Source: Methylobacterium mesophilicum
Lineage (GTDB): Bacteria; Pseudomonadota; Alphaproteobacteria; Rhizobiales; Beijerinckiaceae
DNA length: 64,000 bases
Reading direction: 5' to 3'
Assembly: GCF_022179445.1 (NCBI RefSeq)
Contig: NZ_BPQU01000001.1
Location: 1-64,000 of the forward strand
Both the position numbers and the translations under genes were made by a program. Position 1 is the first letter of the stretch. The number at the start of each line of letters is the position of its first letter. The notes under the pieces were generated by a model. That model saw only the letters and a list, made by a program, of their open reading frames with translations, was not told the DNA's origin and made no database searches. This document shows, in pieces, positions 57,636 to 64,000 of this stretch.

Positions 57636-59513
57636 TCAGGCGGCGGGCGGCCGCACGGCGGCCCGGAGGGCACCGTTGAGCAGGCTCACCAGATCGCAGC
57701 CGACATGCAGGAAGGCATGGACGCCCGCCGCCTTCAGGGGATCGATCAGGTCCACCGGCTTGCCGGCGAGGTAGATCGTTCCGGCACCCGCCTGCTTAAG
57801 GGCTTCCGCGGCCGCCACCGCGTGCTCGGCGTAGAGCGCGTCGGTCGAGCAGATGCAGGCGAGCGTCGCGCCGGATTCCCGGAATGCCGCCGCGAGGGCG
57901 GCCGGGTCCGTGAAGCCGTCGTTCGACACGGCCTCGATGCCGCCCGCCGCGAAGGCGTTGGCCGCGAAGGTCGCCCGGGCGTTGAAGGCCGAGACCGTGC
58001 CGAGATTGGCCAGGAACACGGCGGGCCGACGCCCGGATTTCGCCAAGACTGCGTCGGAGGCGTCGCGCAGCGCCTCGAAGGGCTCGGCCAGACGGATCGA
58101 CGGCAGCGCATCGCAGGCGACGGCCGAACCGGAGCCGAAATTCGAGGCTGGGCGGGCGGTCACCGGCTTCACGTCGAGGACCGTGACCGGCTTCTCGGCG
58201 AGGTTCGGGAACTCGCTCGCGCCGGTCAGGGGCTCGCGGCGGGTCGCCACGGCCTTGGCCCGGGCCTCGCGAGTCAGCTCGATGCGCCGCTGCAGCTTGC
58301 CGACGCTGAGCGAGGCGACGATGCCGCCTTCGGCCTCGATCGCCTGGAACGCCTCCCAGGCCGCCTCGGCGAGCTGGGCGGTCAGCGTCTCGAACCCGCC
58401 CGCACCGGCCGCCGGATCGCTGACCCGCGCCAGGTGCGATTCCTCCAGCAGAACGATCTGGCTGTTGCGTGCCACCCGCCGGGCGAAGGCGTCGGGCAGG
58501 CCGAGCGCGAGGGTGTAGGGCAGGACCGTGACGCTGTCGGCGCCGCCCATGCCGGCCGACGCGGCGGCCATGCCGGTGCGCAGGATGTTCACGAACGGAT
58601 CGCGCCGGGTCATCATCCGCCATGCGGTCTCGGCGTGGAGGCGCAGGGGCTTCGGATCCAGCCCGCAGGCCTGCTCGATCCGGGCCCAGAGCCGCCGCAT
58701 GGCGCGGAACTTCGAGACCGTGACGAACTCGTCGGCATCGGCGGCGAGCAGCACCGAGATCCGGTCGCGCGCCGTGGCGAGGTCGTGGCCGGCGGCTTCC
58801 AGGGCGCGCAGGTAGGTGACCGCGGTAGCGAGCACGGCGCCGAGTTCGGCCGCCTCTCCGGCCCCGGCCTCGTGGTAGGGGCGCCCGTCGGCCAGGAGGG
58901 CTCGGCCGGTGAAGCCCGCGGCTTCGAGGTCGGAGACGGTGTCGGCCAGCCGCGGGGCGATCTCGGACCAGACCGCGCCGAGGCTGCCGGTGGCGGCGAG
59001 CGTCCCCACCGGATCGATGGCGAGGTCGAGGTCGTAGGTCGAGAGGTCTTCACCGCGGCGGGCCGCGAGGTCCTTCACCAGGGCGGCGACTTCCAGGCCG
59101 CACGCGCCCGCGTCGAAGCGCAGGGCGATCAGCGGCAGCATCACGCCCTTCAGCACGGCGTCGAGATCCTCGACACTCCGGGCGGTCAGGCCGTAGCCCC
59201 GGGCGCCGGCCGCGCCGGAGAACACCAGGGCCAGCGCGTCGGAGCCACCTTCGAGGTCGGTCATCGCCTGGGTGTTGGCGATCGCGATCTCGGGATGATC
59301 GACCCGCTGGGATACGCGCCAGGGGCCGGGCTCGCGGAAGGGTTGCGCAGTCGGCTCCGCACGCTCGTAGAGCGGCTCGATCCGCAGGCCGTCGCTCGTC
59401 CGGGAGACCAGCCGTTTCTCGAAGTCGGCGCCCTTCAGGACGCTGTCCACGAGGCCGAGCCAGCGCGCCCGGTCGGCGGGCTTGAACAGGTCGGCGAGCG
59501 GTGTGTCTTCCAT
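57636..59513 (-). CDS. methylmalonyl-CoA mutase small (beta) subunit
   Basis: A 625-residue subunit of the B12-dependent mutase that interconverts methylmalonyl-CoA and succinyl-CoA, used in the ethylmalonyl-CoA pathway of methylotrophs. It begins MEDTPLADLFKPADRARWLG. Mutase-domain features such as TDLEGGSDALALVFSG, then TRRDPFVNILRT and GMGGADSVTVLPYTLALGLP, are clear. The C-terminal B12-binding domain lacks the His of D-x-H-x-x-G, as expected for the non-catalytic subunit. No large-subunit gene is in the window. Confidence 0.93.
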   Translation of the reverse strand: MEDTPLADLFKPADRARWLGLVDSVLKGADFEKRLVSRTSDGLRIEPLYERAEPTAQPFREPGPWRVSQRVDHPEIAIANTQAMTDLEGGSDALALVFSGAAGARGYGLTARSVEDLDAVLKGVMLPLIALRFDAGACGLEVAALVKDLAARRGEDLSTYDLDLAIDPVGTLAATGSLGAVWSEIAPRLADTVSDLEAAGFTGRALLADGRPYHEAGAGEAAELGAVLATAVTYLRALEAAGHDLATARDRISVLLAADADEFVTVSKFRAMRRLWARIEQACGLDPKPLRLHAETAWRMMTRRDPFVNILRTGMAAASAGMGGADSVTVLPYTLALGLPDAFARRVARNSQIVLLEESHLARVSDPAAGAGGFETLTAQLAEAAWEAFQAIEAEGGIVASLSVGKLQRRIELTREARAKAVATRREPLTGASEFPNLAEKPVTVLDVKPVTARPASNFGSGSAVACDALPSIRLAEPFEALRDASDAVLAKSGRRPAVFLANLGTVSAFNARATFAANAFAAGGIEAVSNDGFTDPAALAAAFRESGATLACICSTDALYAEHAVAAAEALKQAGAGTIYLAGKPVDLIDPLKAAGVHAFLHVGCDLVSLLNGALRAAVRPPAA

Positions 59514-59609
59514 CGGATAGTCCCCGGGCGCGGCGTCTTGTGCACCGCTTTCAGGGACTTGCCTCGCATGCCGCTCGCCCGGAGGCAATCGCCCGTTGGA
59601 CGAGGATTG

Positions 59610-60413
59610 TTATCCGAGGATGATCAACCCGGCGAAGCCCAGGGCGCCGACGATGATCCGCCACCAGGCGAACAGCCGGAACCCATGGCGGGACACGTAG
59701 TCGAGCAGCACGCGGACCACGAACAGGGCCGAGACGAACGACACGATGAAGCCGATCACGATCAGGCCGACATCGTCGCGCGAGAGGAATTTGTAGTTGT
59801 CGAACAGGTCCTTGGCGAAGGCGCCGGCCATGGTCGGCATCGCCAGGTAGAACGAGAACTCGGTGGCCGAGCGCTTGTCGGCGCCCATCAGCATCGCGCC
59901 CACGATGGTCGCGCCCGAGCGCGACACGCCCGGGATCATGGCCAGGCACTGGAAGATGCCGATCTTCAGGTCCATCGGCAGGGAGAAGTCGTAGACGTCG
60001 GTCTTCTTCACCTCGAGGTCGGTGTCGTCGAGGACGAGCAGCACCAGGCCGCCGGCCACCAGCGTCGCGCACACGATCCACGGGTTGAACAGGTAGGCCT
60101 TGATCACCTTCGAGAAGAGGCCGCCGATGATCGCGGCCGGCAGGAACGCCACCAGGATGCCGATCACGAAGCGGCGAGCCTGCGGGTTGGTCGGGAGTGC
60201 GGTGGCGATGCCGACCAGGCGGCGGAAATACACCGTCAGGATCGCCAGGATCGCCCCGAGCTGGATCAGCACCTCGAAGGTGTTGTTGGGGGAGTGGAAG
60301 CCGATGAAGTGGCCGACCAGGAGCTGGTGACCGGTGGACGAGACCGGGATGAACTCCGTCGCGCCCTCGACCAGAGCGAGAAGGACCGCCTTCCCGATGC
60401 TTACCGGATCCAT
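59610..60413 (-). CDS. uppP: undecaprenyl-diphosphatase
   Basis: A 267-residue membrane enzyme that recycles undecaprenyl pyrophosphate, the carrier for peptidoglycan. The two diagnostic motifs are [15 protein letters not shown] and [10 protein letters not shown] (with Arg). Eight or so membrane helices are visible. Start at ATG 60413 ([12 protein letters not shown]). Overexpression in other bacteria gives bacitracin resistance, hence the older name bacA. Confidence 0.96.
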   Translation of the reverse strand: MDPVSIGKAVLLALVEGATEFIPVSSTGHQLLVGHFIGFHSPNNTFEVLIQLGAILAILTVYFRRLVGIATALPTNPQARRFVIGILVAFLPAAIIGGLFSKVIKAYLFNPWIVCATLVAGGLVLLVLDDTDLEVKKTDVYDFSLPMDLKIGIFQCLAMIPGVSRSGATIVGAMLMGADKRSATEFSFYLAMPTMAGAFAKDLFDNYKFLSRDDVGLIVIGFIVSFVSALFVVRVLLDYVSRHGFRLFAWWRIIVGALGFAGLIILG

Positions 60414-60668
60414 TGTCGAGCCTCGCGCCGCGGGCGCACGCCGGCCCGAACCAGGCGCGTCGCGAACCGTCCAAAGAATGTGCCCGGAGGCTTCGCCCAT
60501 CAGGGTTGACGAGCGGTTACCGGAGCGGGCCGCGCGTGTTAAGGGCTCGGCAACGATCGAGCAATAACGCTCGCTCTGAAGTCCTGCGCGCCGAAATCCC
60601 ACGCGCCGGGGCCGACGACCGGCGCGGGACTGTCCGCGCCGTCTGACCGAGCAGTCCTCACGGCCTCA

Positions 60669-61361
60669 ATGGCGACCCTCTACCACTTCCCCTTCTGCGC
60701 GAACTCCCGGTTCATCCGTCTCGTGCTCGCCGAGATGGGCCTGGAACCGACGCTGTTCGAGGAGCGCCCCTGGGAGCGCCGGGACGATTTTCTGCTGATC
60801 AATCCGGCGGGCTCCACGCCCGTGCTGCTGGAGCAGACCGGTCTCGTCGTGCCGGGTGCCGGAGTGATCGCCGAATACCTGGACGAGACGAGGGGCCTCG
60901 GGCTTTCCGGCCGCCGCATGTTGCCGGACGACACGGTGGAGCGCGTCGAGGTCCGGCGTCTGCTGGACTGGTTCCTGATCAAATTCGATTCCGAGGTCAC
61001 CGGCTACCTGGTCAACGAGAAGATCTCGAAGCGCTTCATGTCGGCGCACGAGGGCGGCGGCCCGCCGGACATGAACGCGATCCGGGCGGCGCGCACCAAC
61101 GTGCGCTACCACCTCAAGTATATCGGCTATCTCATCGCGCGCCGGCGCTGGCTCGCGGGCGACAACCTGACCTATGCCGACCTGGCGGCGGCCGCCCATC
61201 TCTCGTGCGCCGACTATCTCGGCGACGTGCCGTGGGACGAGGACGAGATGGCCCGCAACTGGTATGCTCGGGTCAAGTCGCGGCCCTCGTTCCGGGGGCT
61301 GCTCGCCGACCGGGTGGCCGGCATGCCGCCGGCGGCCCATTACGCGGATCTGGATTTCTGA
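60669..61361 (+). CDS. fzlA: GST-fold protein, FzlA-like
   Basis: The 230-residue protein begins MATLYHFPFCANSRFIRLVL and ends with a segment I associate with FzlA, the FtsZ-binding division regulator of Caulobacter: RRWLAGDNLTYADLAAAAHL, then DYLGDVPW, KSRPSFRGLLADRV and YADLDF. FzlA has the GST fold but no demonstrated GST activity. It lies beside uppP and queG. If not FzlA, it is an ordinary GST homologue. Confidence 0.75.
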   Translation: MATLYHFPFCANSRFIRLVLAEMGLEPTLFEERPWERRDDFLLINPAGSTPVLLEQTGLVVPGAGVIAEYLDETRGLGLSGRRMLPDDTVERVEVRRLLDWFLIKFDSEVTGYLVNEKISKRFMSAHEGGGPPDMNAIRAARTNVRYHLKYIGYLIARRRWLAGDNLTYADLAAAAHLSCADYLGDVPWDEDEMARNWYARVKSRPSFRGLLADRVAGMPPAAHYADLDF

Positions 61362-62536
61362 GCGCACGACGGACCTATCACGGTGCCGACCTGCGCCGCC
61401 TCGTCGAGGGGCGGGCGCGCCATCTCGGCTTCTGCGGGATGCGGGTCACGCGGCCCGACCGGCTCCCGGACCTGCCCGCGCGCCTGTCGTCCTGGCTGGA
61501 GGAAGGCGCCCACGGCACCATGGACTGGATGGCGGAACGCGCCGACCAGCGCGCGAGCCCGGTCGGCCTCTGGCCGGGCCTGCGCAGCATCCTGGTCTTC
61601 GCCATGAGCTACCGCCCGGACGACGATCCGCTCGACCTCGTGGCCATGAAGGAGCGCGGCGCGATCGCGGCCTATGCCCGCCGCCGGGACTATCACGACG
61701 TTTTGAAAGGCCGCCTGAAGGAACTCGGCGGCTACCTGTCCGCCAAGGGCGACGTCCGGGTGAAGGTCTTCTGCGACACCGCCCCGGTCATGGAGAAAGC
61801 CCTGGCTGAGGCCGCCGGTCTCGGCTGGCAGGGCAAGCACACGGTGCTGCTCTCCCGGGAGCACGGCAACTGGCTGCTGCTGGGGGCGATCTACACCAGC
61901 GCCGAGTTCGAGGCCGACGAGCCCGGGCGCGGCCATTGCGGCTCCTGCCGGGCCTGCCTCGACATCTGCCCGACCGATGCCTTCCCGGCTCCGTACCGGC
62001 TCGATGCGCGGCGCTGCATCTCATACCTGACCATCGAGCATGCCGGGCCGATCGCGGCGGAGTTCCGGACGGCGATCGGCAACCGCGTGTTCGGCTGCGA
62101 CGATTGCCTGGCGGTCTGCCCCTGGAACAAGTTCGCCCGGACCGCGGCCGATGCCCGCCTGGCCGCCCGGGCGGACCTCGCGGCTCCGGCGCTGGTGGAT
62201 CTTGCCGGATTGGATGATGCGTCGTTCCGGAAACTCTTCGCCGGCACGCCGGTGAAGCGCACCGGCCGGGACCGGTTTCTTCGCAACGTCATGATCGCGG
62301 TCGGCAATTCCGGGGATCCCGACCTCGCGGATGCGGCGATCGCGCGGCTCGCAGACGACTCGCCGCTGGTGCGCGGCATGGCGGTGTGGGCCTGCGGTCG
62401 CCTGCTGGAGCCAGCCACCGTCCAGGCACTGCGCCGGCAGCACGAAGCCGCCGAGACGGATTCGCACGTTCGCGACGAGTGGAGTGCCGTCACCGCCTTG
62501 ACGGAAGTCCGGGCCGGCGAGACATCCCCGCCATGA
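61358..62536 (+). CDS. queG: epoxyqueuosine reductase
   Basis: The last step of queuosine synthesis: reduction of epoxyqueuosine in tRNA by a B12- and iron-sulfur-dependent enzyme. Two 4Fe-4S motifs are seen, CGSCRACLDICPTDAF and CDDCLAVCPWNK, plus the linked RRCISYLTIEH. The N-terminus is unclear. Homology starts around 61390 (RRLVEGRARHLGFCG), but the frame has no ATG/GTG/TTG between 61205 (inside the upstream gene) and 61439. A CTG at 61358 that overlaps the upstream stop gives 392 residues and is used here; ATG 61439 would drop about 27 residues. Confidence 0.9.
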   Translation: MSARRTYHGADLRRLVEGRARHLGFCGMRVTRPDRLPDLPARLSSWLEEGAHGTMDWMAERADQRASPVGLWPGLRSILVFAMSYRPDDDPLDLVAMKERGAIAAYARRRDYHDVLKGRLKELGGYLSAKGDVRVKVFCDTAPVMEKALAEAAGLGWQGKHTVLLSREHGNWLLLGAIYTSAEFEADEPGRGHCGSCRACLDICPTDAFPAPYRLDARRCISYLTIEHAGPIAAEFRTAIGNRVFGCDDCLAVCPWNKFARTAADARLAARADLAAPALVDLAGLDDASFRKLFAGTPVKRTGRDRFLRNVMIAVGNSGDPDLADAAIARLADDSPLVRGMAVWACGRLLEPATVQALRRQHEAAETDSHVRDEWSAVTALTEVRAGETSPP

Positions 62537-63396
62537 ACCTCTTCATCTTCGGGCTCGGCTTCACAGGCCGGCGTTTCGCCGAGCGGGCGCGCGACCGCTT
62601 CCAGACGGTGCGGGCCACCGTCACCGACCCGGCGAGTGCCGCGCGCATCGCCGCCGAGACCGGCTTCACGATGCGGGCCTTCGGGCCGGAAGCCGACGAT
62701 CCCCACATCGCCGATGATCTCGCCGACACCGATGCGCTCCTCGTCTCGGCGCCGCCGTCCGAGCGGGGCGACCCGGTGCTGCGGCGCTATGCGGACGCGA
62801 TCGCGGCGAGCCGGGTCGGCTGGATCGGCTACCTCTCGACCATCGGCGTCTACGGCGACCAGGGCGGCGCCTGGATCGACGAGACCACGCCGGCCGCGCC
62901 GCGCAGCGCCCGCTCCCGGATCCGGCTCGAGGCCGAGGCGGCCTGGTTCGATCTCGGCGCCCGGACCGGCAAGGCCGTGCAGGTGTTCCGGCTGTCGGGT
63001 ATCTACGGCCCGGGGCGCAACCCGATCGTTAAGCTGCGCGAGGGTCGGTCGCAGCGCATCGTGAAGGCGGGCCAGGTCTTCAACCGCATCCATGTCGACG
63101 ACATCGCGACGACCCTGCTGGCCTCGCTCGACCGTCCGAGGCCGGGGGCGGTCTACAACGTCACCGACGACGAGCCGACGCCGCCGCAGACCGTGACCGA
63201 GCACGCCGCCGTGCTCGCCGGCTTGCCGCTGCCGCCGGAGATCGACTTCGAGACCGCCGACCTGTCTCCGATGGCGCGCAGCTTCTACGGCGAGAACAAG
63301 CGCGTGCGGAACCGGCTGATCCGGGACGAACTCGGCGTCGCGCTGGCCTACCCGACCTATCGCGAAGGGCTTGCTGCCTTGAAGGACGAGGCCTGA
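62533..63396 (+). CDS. NAD(P)-dependent epimerase/dehydratase family protein
   Basis: A 287-residue atypical SDR of the YeeZ/SDR_a4 type. The nucleotide-binding stretch is MNLFIFGLGFTGRRFAERAR; GYLSTIGVYGDQGG has the Ser and Tyr of the active-site region; RLSGIYGPGRNP and NRIHVDDIATTLL follow as in epimerases. The ATG overlaps the queG stop (ATGA). The substrate is unknown. Convergent with the ABC permease gene, stop against stop (TGATCA). Confidence 0.9.
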   Translation: MNLFIFGLGFTGRRFAERARDRFQTVRATVTDPASAARIAAETGFTMRAFGPEADDPHIADDLADTDALLVSAPPSERGDPVLRRYADAIAASRVGWIGYLSTIGVYGDQGGAWIDETTPAAPRSARSRIRLEAEAAWFDLGARTGKAVQVFRLSGIYGPGRNPIVKLREGRSQRIVKAGQVFNRIHVDDIATTLLASLDRPRPGAVYNVTDDEPTPPQTVTEHAAVLAGLPLPPEIDFETADLSPMARSFYGENKRVRNRLIRDELGVALAYPTYREGLAALKDEA

Positions 63397-64000
63397 TCAG
63401 GCTTCCAGGTGCCGCGGCCGGACGAGGCGACGGAGCAGGCCGCCGCGCGGGCCGGCGAGCATCGAGACGATGTAGAGCGCGCCGGCGGCGAGCACGATGG
63501 CCGGGCCGCTCGGCAAGTCGAGCTGGTAGGACAGGCTGAGCCCGGTCACGCTCGCCACCGCGGCGATCAGCATCGAGACCGGGATCAGGCCGCCGAGGTC
63601 GCGCGCCCAGAACCGGGCCGCCACGGCCGGCAGCAGCATCAGCCCGACCGCCAGCAGGGTCCCGAGCGCCTGGAAGCCGCCCACGAGGTTCACCACCACC
63701 AGCGCCAGGAAGGCGAGATGCACCGGGCCGCCGCTGCGGCTCACCGTGCGCAGGAACAGCGGATCGACGCATTCCATCACCAGCGGCCGGTAGATCGCGG
63801 CGAGCACCACCAGGGTCAGCGTGCTGATGCCGCCGAGCAGGATCAGCGCGGCGTCGTCTAGGGCCAGCACCGAGCCGAACAGGAAGTGCATCAGGTCGAT
63901 CTGCGAGCCGCGTAAGGACACCAGCAGCACGCCGCCGGCCAGCGAGATCAGGTAGAAGGCCGCGAGGTTCGAATCCTCGCGCACCACCGTGGCCCGGGTG
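63397..64000 (-). CDS. metal ABC transporter permease, 3' part (cut by window edge)
   Basis: The frame is still open at the window end, so only the C-terminal ~200 residues are seen. Six or so membrane helices are visible, with SQIDLMHFLFGSVLALDDAA, LVVVNLVGGFQALGTLLAVG and LPAVAARFWARDL, typical of ABC-3 family permeases (ZnuB/MntB-like) that import zinc or manganese. The GTG at 63987 is internal and not a start. ATPase and binding protein genes would lie beyond the window. Confidence 0.9.
   Translation of the reverse strand, partial: TRATVVREDSNLAAFYLISLAGGVLLVSLRGSQIDLMHFLFGSVLALDDAALILLGGISTLTLVVLAAIYRPLVMECVDPLFLRTVSRSGGPVHLAFLALVVVNLVGGFQALGTLLAVGLMLLPAVAARFWARDLGGLIPVSMLIAAVASVTGLSLSYQLDLPSGPAIVLAAGALYIVSMLAGPRGGLLRRLVRPRHLEA

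Noticed and set aside
57450-60509. 1019-codon open frame antisense to mutase and uppP
   Set aside because: Spans two clear genes on the opposite strand; low-complexity GC-rich translation.

Overview
The window is GC-rich (roughly 70%) chromosomal DNA of an alphaproteobacterium. Gene content and protein style fit a Methylobacterium-like member of the Hyphomicrobiales: an alphaproteobacterial Hsp20 + DUF1150 pair, a PHYR/EcfG-style promoter, an FzlA-like division protein, a degenerate DnaX zinc module, a split methylmalonyl-CoA mutase small subunit, and interspersed GC-rich palindromic repeats. The genus is inferred from remembered protein similarity, not from a database search. No phage, IS, CRISPR or rRNA was found; the only tRNA is a Gly(CCC) gene near the left end.

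Layout. 0.5-7.7 kb: tRNA-Gly, a FlaG-like protein, thiC with a TPP riboswitch, a membrane-anchored alpha/beta hydrolase, an HNH protein, an acyltransferase and a PilZ protein. 7.8-13.4 kb: penicillin-binding protein 1A, a YdcZ-type transporter, an aldo/keto reductase, then a class III cyclase whose membrane and catalytic halves lie in different frames, coupled to a small membrane protein and a YaiI-family protein. 13.4-17.8 kb: a stress-flavoured block (small membrane protein, zinc alcohol dehydrogenase, manganese catalase) and a divergent ArsR/SDR pair around a palindromic operator. 18.1-21 kb: an RsbQ/KAI2-type hydrolase overlapping a PAS-PAS-histidine kinase-receiver protein, a probable bipartite sensor. 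21-27.5 kb: a repeat-bearing gene-poor stretch, a BrnA-like orphan pair, exbB-exbD-tonB with an exported partner, and hsp20-DUF1150. 27.5-32.2 kb: hydrolase, glycosyltransferase, infC with a probable AUU start, a ThiF/MoeB-type E1 enzyme, and a SEC-C protein.

32.2-37.3 kb: the translation cluster rpmI-rplT-pheS-pheT on the minus strand. A two-gene HEPN-type cassette is inserted exactly between pheS and pheT; I consider this the best candidate for an undescribed system in the window. 37.6-41.3 kb: a glycosyltransferase and a glycogen-debranching-type enzyme behind a good EcfG-like promoter. 41.7-52.5 kb: dapE, then recR, def-fmt-truA, pckA, a MarR/EamA divergent pair around a perfect 18-bp palindrome, and ffs-dnaX-ybaB. 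pckA and the MarR/EamA pair separate ybaB from recR, which are adjacent in most bacteria. 52.5-64 kb: YifB/ComM coupled to a PP2C-kinase fusion, two GST-fold proteins (one FzlA-like), small exported proteins, methylmalonyl-CoA mutase beta subunit, uppP, queG, an SDR and the 3' part of a metal ABC permease cut by the window edge.

Limits: all calls come from reading the sequence and recalled family motifs; start codons are reasoned from Shine-Dalgarno spacing and overlap, and promoter/operator calls are pattern matches only.
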